Source of the DNA: Gemmatimonadota bacterium
GTDB taxonomy: Bacteria; Gemmatimonadota; Gemmatimonadetes; Gemmatimonadales; Gemmatimonadaceae
Length of the DNA stretch: 64,000 nt
Assembly (NCBI GenBank): GCA_021298835.1
Contig: JAJTHG010000001.1
Location: forward strand, 1-64,000
Direction of reading: 5' to 3'
The translations under genes were made by a program, and so were the position numbers. The notes beneath the pieces are model-generated. The model was not told where the DNA came from. It did not search any database and was given only the letters and a program-made list of their open reading frames with translations. Below are positions 27,498 to 36,104 of the stretch, in pieces. The number at the start of each line of letters is the position of its first letter. Within the stretch, counting starts at the first letter, position 1.

Positions 27498-27980
27498 ATG
27501 CTGCGGTTCCTCGCCGTCGTCGCCCTGCTCGTCAGCCCGGCCATCGCGCACGCCCAGTTCCCCATGGGCGGCGGCATGATGGGCCCGGGGGCCCGCGGTA
27601 TGGGCGGCATGGGTCCCGACCCTACGCGGGCCCCCGCGCCCGACAGGCCCCGCGTCGCGAAGTCCGACGAGATCGTCTCGCTCGGCGCGTTCCTGCGCGG
27701 CGTCACTCTCACGCCCGACCAGAAGACGCAGGTCGAGGCGATCGAGGCGAAGTTCAACCCGCTCCTCCTCCCGGCGCTCGACGTCGTGCGCGAGGAGACC
27801 GAGGCCGGCAAGAACGGGGACGCCGAGCGGCTGCAGAAGTACCAGGCCCGCGCGAACCGTTACCGCGAGCAGGAGCTGGCCGAACTGCGGCTGGTCCTCG
27901 ATCCGGCGCAGCTCGTGCGGTTCGAGCGGAACGTCGCCGAGACGCGCCGCAACACGGGCACCCCGTTCGCCCGTCCGTGA
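27498..27980 (+). CDS. Small Spy/CpxP-like periplasmic protein
   Basis: 160 residues. Signal peptide MLRFLAVVALLVSPAIAHAQ, then a Gly/Met/Pro-rich stretch of about 25 residues (GGGMMGPGARGMGGMG), then a helical domain with GVTLTPDQKTQVEAIEAKF and repeated charged heptads, the usual arrangement of LTXXQ-type Spy/CpxP chaperone-like proteins (here LTPDQ). Likely periplasmic, perhaps metal or stress responsive. The Met-rich segment could bind copper (inference). Its stop overlaps the GTG of the following hydrolase gene (GTGA). Confidence 0.75.
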   Translation: MLRFLAVVALLVSPAIAHAQFPMGGGMMGPGARGMGGMGPDPTRAPAPDRPRVAKSDEIVSLGAFLRGVTLTPDQKTQVEAIEAKFNPLLLPALDVVREETEAGKNGDAERLQKYQARANRYREQELAELRLVLDPAQLVRFERNVAETRRNTGTPFARP

Positions 27981-28921
27981 CCGTGGCGGCGCCCCCGCGT
28001 CGGGTCGCCGATTCGAAGGTTCTGCTCGCAGGCGCCGTGGCGCTGCTCGGCCTCGCGTTCATCGGCGTCCGCGGCGTGGGCTACCGGCTCTTCGAACGGG
28101 GCGGCCTCGTGACGCCGCCCAATGGTCCCGAGACGCCGGCTACCTTCGGGGCGCCCTTCACCCGACTCGCGGTGCGGAGCGGCACGCGTCGCCTCGACGC
28201 CGTCGCGGTGGACGCCGCGGCGCCGGGCGCACCGGTGCTGGTCGTCGCGCACGGCACCAACGAGGCGCTCTCGTACTGGGCGGACGTGCAGGCGCTCTGG
28301 CGCTCCGCTGGCGTGGCCTCCTTCGTGTTCGACTATTCCGGCTTCGGGGCCAGCACCGGCCGCGCCACGGCCGCGCACTGCACCGAGGACGTCGCGGCGG
28401 CGTGGGCCGCAGCCCACGCGCATTTCGGCGACGGCCGGCGCTACGTGTACCTCGGGTACTCGCTCGGCACCGGGCCGGTGCTCGCCGCGGCCCCCGCGCT
28501 CGTCCCGCGGCCGGACGGCATCGCGCTCGTCGCCGGTTATTCGTCGGCCCGCGCGGGGGCGGTGGCGTACCTCGCCGTCCCGCCGTGGACAACCTGGGTG
28601 ATGCCCGACCTCTGGAACAACGTGCGCGCGGTCCGCACGCTCGCGCTGCCGCTGCTCGTCCTTCACAGCGACGGCGACCGCACCTTTCCCATGGCCATGG
28701 CCGACTCGGTCGCGGCCGCCGCCGGGGACGGCGCGCGCCTCGTACGGCTCTCCGGCCCGGCCCACGCGGACGGCCACGCCCGCCCGACGCTGACGTACTG
28801 GACGCCCGCGCTCGACTTCGCGCGCGGCGCGGCTCAGAGCAGCCGACCGAACGCGATCACCGCGCGCCAGACGCGCGGCGCATCCGCCGCGGTGTCCACC
28901 GCGCGGCCCGCTCCCACGTAA
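27977..28921 (+). CDS. Alpha/beta hydrolase with N-terminal membrane anchor
   Basis: 314 residues from GTG 27977, coupled to the Spy-like gene. A single hydrophobic segment at about residues 15-33 (VLLAGAVALLGLAFIGV) should anchor it in the inner membrane. The serine-hydrolase fold follows: VVAHGTNEALSYW, FDYSGFGAS, nucleophile Ser162 in GYSLGTG, acid in LLVLHSDGD, and His in SGPAHADGH. Related to YqiA/BEM46-type hydrolases. Substrate unknown. The C-terminal 29 residues (after DFARGAA) look unlike the family and lie antisense to the end of the next gene, an 88-bp convergent overlap. Confidence 0.8.
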   Translation: MTVAAPPRRVADSKVLLAGAVALLGLAFIGVRGVGYRLFERGGLVTPPNGPETPATFGAPFTRLAVRSGTRRLDAVAVDAAAPGAPVLVVAHGTNEALSYWADVQALWRSAGVASFVFDYSGFGASTGRATAAHCTEDVAAAWAAAHAHFGDGRRYVYLGYSLGTGPVLAAAPALVPRPDGIALVAGYSSARAGAVAYLAVPPWTTWVMPDLWNNVRAVRTLALPLLVLHSDGDRTFPMAMADSVAAAAGDGARLVRLSGPAHADGHARPTLTYWTPALDFARGAAQSSRPNAITARQTRGASAAVSTARPAPT

Positions 28922-31089
28922 AGCGCCCCGCCGAAGAACTGCACGCCGACGTTGATCGTCGTGCGCACGTTCCCCGTCGCCCGGGGCGTGCGGACCAGGC
29001 CGGCCGCGTCTCGCAGCGCGACGCCCGTCAGCGGATCGAACACCGCGCCCAGACGCGCCGCCGCCGCCCGCGCGAAGGGCGAGACCAGGTCCGTCCAGCC
29101 CGCGCTCAGGCCGATCTGCAGTGCCGGCGCCAGCGGGGGCACGACCACACCAGCGACCTCGCCGATCGGCTCGTCGAGGACGCCGAACGGGACGGCCGAG
29201 ACGACGTCGAGCACGGCCGCCCGGTCGCCGGCGAACTCCTTGTAGGCATAGCCGGGCAGGTGCTGTTGCGCCCCGAGCTCGAAGAGCTGTTGCGCCGGCG
29301 GCTGCCCGAGCACCGCTCCCGCGTGGCCGACGGCGGCCAGCGTCCCCGGGCCGAAGCGCGTCCGCGCCACCACACGCCCCTCGATCCGCTGGTAGGTGAG
29401 ATCGCCGTCGGCGAACTCGACGCGCCCGACGACGCCGATGCGCCGTCGCGTCGGGTCGAGGTCGGCATTGCGCTGCCACTCCACGAGGGCGATGCCGCGC
29501 CCGTACAGCCCCGGATCGACCGGACGGTTCGGCAGGAAGTCGCCCCCGAAGAGGCCGCCGGTGACCGACCGCCGCACGGAGCGATCGTCCACGAGTCCCG
29601 CTTCGAGGCGCACGACCGCGTCGGCGTCGGGAATCGCCGTCTCGACGCCCAGGCGCGCGTAGCGCCGGTCCACGTAGTCGTAGGGGTCCTGCGACAGCAG
29701 GAACGGCCCCCACGTCGAGCCCGAGTCGTACGGCGAGCGGAAGTCGTTGGTCAGGTCGAGGAAGCGGCCGGCCCCCAGGAACATGGACGTGCCGCCGGCC
29801 GTGCGCGTGAACGAACCCCGTCCGCGGAACGTGCGCTCGTTCCACGCCCAGCCGCCGACGAGGCGCAGCACGGCGCCGGGCAACCGGTCGCGCAACCGCA
29901 CCGTGAGCCCCGAACCGGTGAAGACCCCCTCGACGCGGTTGTAGTGGTACAGGTCGGTCTCGCGCCGCACCTCGATAAGGCCGATCGCCGGACCGGTGGG
30001 ACGCTCGCGCTCCGGCCACCAGGGCATGAAGCGGGCGTCGGAGCCGGCGACCGGGCTCGTGGCTTCCCCGAGCGGCATCCGCCACCCCCGCGCCGGCGCG
30101 GACAACCCGGGCACCAACCGGAAGGGTGGGACCGTGACTGGCTGCGGCGCGGGACCCGCGTCAACCGATTCGTACCACGTCGTCGAGACGCGGCGGACGA
30201 CGGAGGCGCCCTCGCGCGCGAACGCGCGGGCGCGCACCTCGATGTGGACCCGCGAAGCGAGGGCGCGGTCCTCGAGCACGATCCCCTGGGCATCGAGATA
30301 CGCCAGCGGCTCGACGTCGCCGGTGAGGAACGCGCGGGCCCGGCCGGCGTCCGAGCGCACGCGGTCCACCCGGCCGACGAGCCGGCGCACCAGCCCCGAG
30401 ACGGCCTCGACCCAGAGCTCGCCGGTGAACACGTGGGAGCCCTCGGGAGGCCGCCCCACCGGCCGGACGCGGATGCGCACCGCCGACACCGCGCTGCCGT
30501 CGTCGAGCACCAGCGGGAGCGAGTCGCCGCCGGCGTAGCGGTAAACCCGCTCGCGGTCCTTCGCGAGGGGATGCACGACCTCCACGGTGTCGAGGGCCGT
30601 GGCGACGGCGCCGACGGTCCCGAGCACCATGCGTTCGAGCCCGTTGGGTGTCGCCACTGCGGGCTGCCGCAGCCGGAAGCGGTCGCCGACGAGCAGCGGC
30701 ATCGTCCAGCCCGCGCGCAGCCCCTGTTCGCCCGCCGGGTCGAGCTCGTAGGTCTCGGCGCGCGCGGCGGCACTCCGCTGCTCCGCGCCGGTGTCGGCGT
30801 GCCAGCGCAACAGCCCCTGGGTCTGCTGGATCACCTGCGGCACGACGCGTCCGTCGTCGCGCTCGCGGAAGGTGGCGGCTTCCTGCTCGGTCCACGCGAC
30901 GTAGGCGCGCGGTGCCAGCGCGCGCGCCGCCGCGCGGCCCACCAGGGCGCGCAGCGTCTCGGTTTCGTACGTCGAATCGGGGCGGGGAGGGGCGGCGCGC
31001 TGCGCCGCCGCCGGACGCGCGGCCGGCAGGAGGCCGACGGCCCACGCGACGGCCCACGCGACGGCGACGCGGGCCGCCGTCGGGGTCAC
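28834..31089 (-). CDS. Outer-membrane barrel protein, surface-antigen (D15/Omp85-like) type
   Basis: 751 residues from GTG 31089, which overlaps the stop of the upstream gene. The signal peptide (VAVAWAVAWAVGLLPAARPAAAQ) includes a perfect 12-bp duplication. Residues about 25-330 are soluble and beta-rich. The C-terminal half shows surface-antigen-like barrel features: LVEWQRNADLDPTR, the conserved-type LPGYAYKEFAGDRA strand-loop, and a long series of strands ending AFGRLL. Lacks recognisable POTRA repeats, so it is not a typical BamA. Role may be export or surface assembly (inference). The 3' end overlaps the convergent hydrolase gene by 88 bases. Confidence 0.75.
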   Translation of the reverse strand: MTPTAARVAVAWAVAWAVGLLPAARPAAAQRAAPPRPDSTYETETLRALVGRAAARALAPRAYVAWTEQEAATFRERDDGRVVPQVIQQTQGLLRWHADTGAEQRSAAARAETYELDPAGEQGLRAGWTMPLLVGDRFRLRQPAVATPNGLERMVLGTVGAVATALDTVEVVHPLAKDRERVYRYAGGDSLPLVLDDGSAVSAVRIRVRPVGRPPEGSHVFTGELWVEAVSGLVRRLVGRVDRVRSDAGRARAFLTGDVEPLAYLDAQGIVLEDRALASRVHIEVRARAFAREGASVVRRVSTTWYESVDAGPAPQPVTVPPFRLVPGLSAPARGWRMPLGEATSPVAGSDARFMPWWPERERPTGPAIGLIEVRRETDLYHYNRVEGVFTGSGLTVRLRDRLPGAVLRLVGGWAWNERTFRGRGSFTRTAGGTSMFLGAGRFLDLTNDFRSPYDSGSTWGPFLLSQDPYDYVDRRYARLGVETAIPDADAVVRLEAGLVDDRSVRRSVTGGLFGGDFLPNRPVDPGLYGRGIALVEWQRNADLDPTRRRIGVVGRVEFADGDLTYQRIEGRVVARTRFGPGTLAAVGHAGAVLGQPPAQQLFELGAQQHLPGYAYKEFAGDRAAVLDVVSAVPFGVLDEPIGEVAGVVVPPLAPALQIGLSAGWTDLVSPFARAAAARLGAVFDPLTGVALRDAAGLVRTPRATGNVRTTINVGVQFFGGALYVGAGRAVDTAADAPRVWRAVIAFGRLL
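31039..31062 (-). repeat. 12-bp tandem duplication in a signal peptide
   Basis: Two perfect copies of GTCGCGTGGGCC (minus strand), encoding VAWA-VAWA in the signal peptide of the barrel protein. Confidence 0.85.
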
Positions 31090-31562
31090 GACGCGGCGTC
31101 GGGGCGCAGCTTGCGGTAGGCCGTGACCGCCTGCCGCAGGGCAAGCAGCGCGGAGGCCTGCAGTTCGAACTCGGCGTGCAGTTCGGTGAGCTTCTGCGCG
31201 GAGTGGCGCTTGAGCTCGCGTTCGGCGAGGTCGCAGCCGTCGTGGCGGCGGACGAAGTCGCGGCTGGCCAACCACAGGGCGCTGGCGGCGCGGCGCTGGG
31301 CCTCGTCGCCGAACGCGCCCGGTGCCGCCCGCTCGAAGGCCGCCACGAGGGTCCGCACGTGCGCGTCGCACGCCTCGGCGACGGTGGCGATCCCTTCGAG
31401 CTCGACTTCGGGATTGCCGTTGCGCATCACGGCGTCGAGGCGCTCGTGCTGCCGACAGCTTTCCGAGGCCGCGCGCGCGAGCGCATCGGCCACGGCGTGG
31501 GTGCCGACGAACTCGCCGGTCGTGCGCGCCGAGTCCTTCGGCGACTTGCTGCTCGTACCCAT
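31086..31562 (-). CDS. Small helical hypothetical protein
   Basis: 158 residues from ATG 31562. A GGAG ribosome site about 10 bases upstream supports this start over the ATG at 31634. Almost all helical, charged and soluble, with no signal or membrane segment. Sequence such as SCRQHERLDAVMRNGNPEVELEG and ERELKRHSAQKLTELHAEFE suggests a four-helix bundle or coiled coil; His and Cys residues are frequent. Not recognised. Overlaps the GTG of the downstream barrel gene, so the two are co-translated, an unusual pairing of a cytosolic-looking protein with an outer-membrane one. Confidence 0.7.
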   Translation of the reverse strand: MGTSSKSPKDSARTTGEFVGTHAVADALARAASESCRQHERLDAVMRNGNPEVELEGIATVAEACDAHVRTLVAAFERAAPGAFGDEAQRRAASALWLASRDFVRRHDGCDLAERELKRHSAQKLTELHAEFELQASALLALRQAVTAYRKLRPDAAS

Positions 31563-31652
31563 GAACGTGGCTCCGGGGAAGGACCGCACGGCGCGCCGTG
31601 CAACGGCCCACGGACGAAACCCGGCGGGAACCACGAAGTCAAGCGGATGCGG

Positions 31653-32990
31653 TCAGGGAACCGCGCGCCGACCGCGCGAGAGCACGACGGCCACCTGCCG
31701 CAGGCGCGTGATGTCCTGCAGGGGGTTCCCGCGCACCACGACGAGATCGGCGACCTTGCCCGGCGTCACGGTCCCCACGCGCTCCAGCACGCCCAGCGAC
31801 AGCGCCGGCCAGTAGGTCGCCGCGCGGATCGTCTCCATCGGCTCCATGCCGAAGTCCCGCACCCAGGCGACCATCTCCTCGATGGTGCTGGTGCCGTGCC
31901 ACGTGGCCGGCACGCCGCCGTCGGTGCCGACGAGCAGGCGCACGCCGCTCTCGCGCAACTGGCGGAACTTCGCGGCCAGCCACGGCTTCCGGGCGGGGAC
32001 GAAGCGGTAGTACGACAGCGTATCCAGGCGCGCGAGGGACGCGCGGATGTCGGCTACCGTCGTGCGCGACAGGCCGAGCTGCCACGCCGGGTCGTCGAGG
32101 AACTCGTCGTCGTCGCGCTTGGCGAGGTAGCCATCGAGGACGCTGATCGTCGGCGTCCAGTAGAGGGGCGGCAGGTTGCCGCGCGCCGCGCGTTCGCGCA
32201 GGGCGGCGACGATGTCGTCGGGATACCGCGACGCCGTGGCGAGCCCCGTGTGCTCGAAGCAGTCCACCCCCGCGGCAAGGCCGCGGCGGATCTCCTCCGG
32301 CCGGTGCGCGTGGGCGACGACGGGCAGTCTGCGCGCGTGCGCCTCCTCCACGACGGCACGCACCTCGTCCATCGACATCTCATCCTGGTCGATCAGCTTG
32401 ATGACCTTGACCCCCGCCTCGGCGAGGCGCCGCACCTTCGCCCGCGCGTCGTCGGGACCGCTGATCCCCCAACGGAAGGCCTCCGTCCCGGGATACGGGG
32501 CGTGCTGCAGGAAGGGGCCGCTCGGGTAGATCGTCGGGCCGGGCAGCTCGCCGGCGTCCACGCGCCGCTTGAGCGCGAGGATCTCGTCGAGGGGCGCGCC
32601 AAGGTCGCGGACGCTCGTGACGCCCGCGAGCAGCGTCTGCCGGGCGGTGGCGGGAAGGATCTCCGGCCCGAGCCGAGGCGGGTACACGCGGTCCCAGGTG
32701 GCGTAGTTGCCGTGGCCGGCGAGCATGAGGTGGACGTGCATGTCCCACAGGCCGGGCAGGACGGTCATCCCCTCGGTGGAGATGACCGTCGCGCCGACGG
32801 GCACGGCGAGGGTGCCGAGGGTGCCGACCGCCTGGATCGTCTCGCCGCGGACGAGCACGACGCTGTTGCGGAGCGGCGGACCGCCGTGGCCGTCGAGGAG
32901 CGTGCCGCCGACCAGCGCGGTCACGGGTTGCGCGGCGGCGGTCGCGGGTAACGCGGCGAGCGCGAGGCGGACGAAGCGGGTGAGGCGCAT
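31653..32990 (-). CDS. Exported metal-dependent amidohydrolase (imidazolonepropionase-like)
   Basis: 445 residues from ATG 32990. Signal peptide ALAALPATAAAQ. Amidohydrolase TIM-barrel motifs are in order: the small beta domain GTLLDGHGGP, metal ligands His85 and His87 in WDMHVHLM, the bridging Lys in VKVIKLIDQDE, HAHRPEE, CFEHTGLA and GTDGGVPATW, then the closing GKVADLVVV strand of the composite beta domain. Homologues hydrolyse dipeptides or cyclic amides; substrate here unknown. Predicted periplasmic. Monocistronic by context, 126 bases from the divergent oxidoreductase gene. Confidence 0.88.
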   Translation of the reverse strand: MRLTRFVRLALAALPATAAAQPVTALVGGTLLDGHGGPPLRNSVVLVRGETIQAVGTLGTLAVPVGATVISTEGMTVLPGLWDMHVHLMLAGHGNYATWDRVYPPRLGPEILPATARQTLLAGVTSVRDLGAPLDEILALKRRVDAGELPGPTIYPSGPFLQHAPYPGTEAFRWGISGPDDARAKVRRLAEAGVKVIKLIDQDEMSMDEVRAVVEEAHARRLPVVAHAHRPEEIRRGLAAGVDCFEHTGLATASRYPDDIVAALRERAARGNLPPLYWTPTISVLDGYLAKRDDDEFLDDPAWQLGLSRTTVADIRASLARLDTLSYYRFVPARKPWLAAKFRQLRESGVRLLVGTDGGVPATWHGTSTIEEMVAWVRDFGMEPMETIRAATYWPALSLGVLERVGTVTPGKVADLVVVRGNPLQDITRLRQVAVVLSRGRRAVP

Positions 32991-33116
32991 GGATCGGGAC
33001 GGCGGCGGCCGCGGGGTCGAGGGAACGGAGGGGCGCACGGGGAATCGACAGGCGCCGGCGGCGCGCCGCCACTCCCTCTTTCGAGCGGCACCGCCGGACG
33101 TTCAATTCGACCGCCT

Positions 33117-34283
33117 ATGGCCAAGGCACCAGACGTCCTGATCCTCGGGGCCGGCGTGATGGGGGCGTCGGTGGCGTGGCACCTCGCGCAGCGGGGCGTG
33201 CGCCGGGTGACGCTGCTCGACGCCGCCATCGGCCCGGGAGCGGGCTCGACGGGGCGCGCCACCGGCGGCTACCGCGGCCAGTTCTCGACCGAGGCCAACG
33301 TGCGGCTCTCGCTCGCCTCGCGCGCGAAGCTCGTGCGCTTCCGCGACGAGGTCGGGACCGATCCGCAGTACCGGCCGGTCGGCTACCTCTTCCTGTGCGA
33401 CACCGCAGAGCAGCTCGCGGGCTTCCGGCGCTCGCGCGCCATCCAGCGGGACTGCGGACTCTTCGAGGCGACCGAGCTCGCGGCGGACGACCTCGCGGGC
33501 ATCAACCCGCACGTGTCGTACGACGGGGTGATCGGCGCGTCCTGGTGCCCGAGCGACGGGACGATCCGACCGCTCGAGATTTTGCGGGGATACCTCGAGG
33601 GCGCGCAGCGCGGCGGGGCGACCGTGCACTGGGGCACGCGCGTCACGGCCCTCGAGCGCGCGGCCGACGGGCGCATCACCGCCGTGCGCAGCGCGGCTGG
33701 CGAGCGCTGGGCGTCGCCGCACGTCGTCAATTGCACCGGCGCCTGGGCGGGAGGCGTCGCGGCGATGGCCGGGCTCGCGCTGCCGGTCGTCCCGACGCGC
33801 CGCCAGATCGCCGTCGCGCTCGGCCACGGCCTGCCCGACGCTCTGCCGATGACCATCTGGGTCCGCGACGGCTTCCACTTGCGTGTCCGCGACGGGCAGG
33901 CGCTGCTCAACTGGCCGGTGGACACGCCGAGCGACGACCCGTTCTCGCTCCACGTGCACCGGCCGTGGGTGGACGCCACCTGGGCGATGGCACGCGAGCG
34001 GGTGCCGGCCATGGCGCACGCGCACCTCGACGACGGCGCGCACTGGGCCGGCCTGTACGAGATGTCGCCCGACAAGACCGTCTGCTTCGGCTACGATCCG
34101 GCGTGCCCCAACCTGCTGCTCGTCAACGGGTCGTCCGGGCACGGCGTGATGCACTCGCCGATCCTCGGCGAGCTCGCGGCGGAGTGGCTCGTTACGGGCC
34201 GGGTGACCTCGATGGACGTGCGGCCCCTGCGACCGACGCGCTTCGCCGAAGGTGATCCCAATCCGGTCAACGACCTGCTCTGA
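33117..34283 (+). CDS. FAD-dependent oxidoreductase (DAO family, sarcosine-oxidase-like)
   Basis: 388 residues. N-terminal dinucleotide-binding motif ILGAGVMGASVAWHLA with the following acidic LLDAAIGPGAGSTGRATGGYRGQF loop is typical of the D-amino-acid oxidase superfamily. Later motifs include VNCTGAWAGG and a C-terminal NGSSGHGVMHSP FAD-contacting loop. Closest in style to sarcosine oxidase beta subunit or proline/glycine oxidases, which oxidise secondary or N-methyl amino acids. The gene stands alone without the other subunits. Cytosolic. Exact substrate cannot be inferred. Confidence 0.88.
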   Translation: MAKAPDVLILGAGVMGASVAWHLAQRGVRRVTLLDAAIGPGAGSTGRATGGYRGQFSTEANVRLSLASRAKLVRFRDEVGTDPQYRPVGYLFLCDTAEQLAGFRRSRAIQRDCGLFEATELAADDLAGINPHVSYDGVIGASWCPSDGTIRPLEILRGYLEGAQRGGATVHWGTRVTALERAADGRITAVRSAAGERWASPHVVNCTGAWAGGVAAMAGLALPVVPTRRQIAVALGHGLPDALPMTIWVRDGFHLRVRDGQALLNWPVDTPSDDPFSLHVHRPWVDATWAMARERVPAMAHAHLDDGAHWAGLYEMSPDKTVCFGYDPACPNLLLVNGSSGHGVMHSPILGELAAEWLVTGRVTSMDVRPLRPTRFAEGDPNPVNDLL

Positions 34284-34333
34284 CCACGGGCGCGCCGCCC
34301 GGTGCCCCCAACCGCCCCCGACCCGACCCGCGC

Positions 34334-36073
34334 ATGACGCTCCGCCACGCCGTCGCTCTGGCCGCGCTCGCCGCGACGTCCCGGCTCGCCGCCCAGTCCC
34401 CCGTCAACGTGCTCGCCGACCGCTACTGGCAGTGGTCGCTGCGCGAGAACCCCGTGGCCGCGACCTACGCCGGGGTGCCGGGCTACGACGACCGGCTGGG
34501 ATCGGTGGCTCCCGACGCGCTCGCCCGCCAGGCCGACTCCCTGCGCGCCTTCCTCGCCGAGCTCGCGCGGATGGACCAGGCGACACTTGCCGGGCAGGAG
34601 CGCGTGACGGCCGAGATCCTCGCGCTGCGGTGGCGCGACGACCTCGACGAGCTCGAGCGCCGCACGATCCGCATTCCCGTGAACGCCGAAGGGGGCTTCC
34701 ACACCGGGATCGCCGGCCTGCCGCGCATCACGCCGGCGCGCACGCCCGAGGACATCGAGCGCTATGCGCGGCGCCTCGAGGAGGTGCCGCGGTACTTCCG
34801 CGAGCACGTCGCGTGGATGCGCCGAGGGCTGGCCGAGGGCTACGTCCCGCCGCGGATCATCCTCGAGGGGATGGAGAGCACCATGCAGCTGGTGACCCCC
34901 GATCCCGAGGCGTCCGTCTTCTGGGAGCCGGTCACGCGGCTGCCGGCCTCGGTGAGCGAGCCCGACCGCCGGCGGGTGCGCCAGCGGCTCGCGCGCGTCA
35001 TCGCCGACAGCGTCGCGCGCGCCTACGGCGACCTGTTCCGCTTCTTCACCGAGGAGTACCGGCCGAGGACGCGCGCCACGCTGGCCGCGCGCCTGCTGCC
35101 GGATGGCGAGGCGTTCTACCGCCAGCAGGTGCGGCACTTCACGACGCTGCCACTCGAGCCCGACAGCGTGCACGCGATCGGCCTGGCGGAGGTCGCCCGC
35201 ATCCGCGCCGAGATGGACCGCGTGCGCGCGACCGCCGGCTTCCGCGGGACGCACGCCCAGTTCCTGCGGTTCCTGCGCACGGACCCGCGCTTCGCCCCGA
35301 AGAGCGCCGAGGAGCTCCTCGGCCGCGCGCGCGACATCGCCAAGCGCGTGGACTGGGCGCTGCCCTCGCAGTTCGGGCGGCTGCCGCGGCAGCCGTACGG
35401 CGTGGTGCCGGTGCCCGCGCACCTCGCGCCCAAGTACACCGCCGGCCGCTACAGCGGGGCCCCGATCGGCGGGACGCGGGCGGGGGAGTACTGGGTGAAC
35501 ACCACGTCGCTGCGCAGCCGCACGCTGTACACCCTCGAGGCGCTCACGCTGCACGAGGCGGTGCCCGGCCATCACCTGCAGACGGCGCTCGCCCAGGAGC
35601 TCGAGGGCATCCCCGAGTTCCGGCGCCGCGGCTACTTCAGTGCCTTCGGCGAGGGGTGGGGACTCTACAGCGAGCGGCTCGGCCTCGACATGGGCTTCTA
35701 CCGCGACCCGTACAGCGACTTCGGTCGGCTCACCTACGAGATGTGGCGGGCCTGCCGGCTGGTGGTGGACACGGGGCTCCACTGGAAGGGGTGGAGCCGG
35801 CAGCAGGCGATCGACTACATGGCGGCGAACACGGCGCTGGCGATCCACGAGGTGACGACCGAGGTGGACCGCTACATCGGATGGCCCGGCCAGGCGCTGG
35901 CGTACAAGATCGGCGAGCTCGAGATCCGCGCGCTTCGGGCGGAGGCCGAGCGGCGGCTCGGCCCCCGGTTCGACGTGCGGGCGTTCCACGACGTGGTCCT
36001 CGGCTCGGGCTCGGTGCCGCTGCCGACGCTGCGGCGGCTCGTCGGCGACTGGATCGTCGCGCGCGGCGGGTGA
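34334..36073 (+). CDS. DUF885 family protein (putative M32-like zinc peptidase), exported
   Basis: 579 residues with a short signal peptide (ALAATSRLAAQ). Full-length DUF885: YAGVPGYDDRL near the N-terminus, then GGFHTGIAGLPRITPARTPEDIERY, and HEAVPGHH at residues 407-414, which supplies the His-Glu-His metal ligands of this gluzincin-like family. WGLYSERLG follows and provides the second ligand set. Expected exported carboxypeptidase or peptidase activity; direct biochemistry for the family is sparse. Separated by 50 bases from the FAD oxidoreductase and convergent with the antiporter. Confidence 0.87.
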   Translation: MTLRHAVALAALAATSRLAAQSPVNVLADRYWQWSLRENPVAATYAGVPGYDDRLGSVAPDALARQADSLRAFLAELARMDQATLAGQERVTAEILALRWRDDLDELERRTIRIPVNAEGGFHTGIAGLPRITPARTPEDIERYARRLEEVPRYFREHVAWMRRGLAEGYVPPRIILEGMESTMQLVTPDPEASVFWEPVTRLPASVSEPDRRRVRQRLARVIADSVARAYGDLFRFFTEEYRPRTRATLAARLLPDGEAFYRQQVRHFTTLPLEPDSVHAIGLAEVARIRAEMDRVRATAGFRGTHAQFLRFLRTDPRFAPKSAEELLGRARDIAKRVDWALPSQFGRLPRQPYGVVPVPAHLAPKYTAGRYSGAPIGGTRAGEYWVNTTSLRSRTLYTLEALTLHEAVPGHHLQTALAQELEGIPEFRRRGYFSAFGEGWGLYSERLGLDMGFYRDPYSDFGRLTYEMWRACRLVVDTGLHWKGWSRQQAIDYMAANTALAIHEVTTEVDRYIGWPGQALAYKIGELEIRALRAEAERRLGPRFDVRAFHDVVLGSGSVPLPTLRRLVGDWIVARGG

Positions 36074-36076
36074 GCG

Positions 36077-36104
36077 GGGCGGCGGCGGGGGCCGCCGGCC
36101 GCCC
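36077..36104. terminator. Hairpin between convergent DUF885 and antiporter genes
   Basis: GGGCGGCGGC can pair with GCCGGCCGCCC with one bulge, starting 3 bases after the DUF885 stop and ending at the antiporter stop. No T-run follows. Likely a shared terminator for both strands. Confidence 0.45.
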
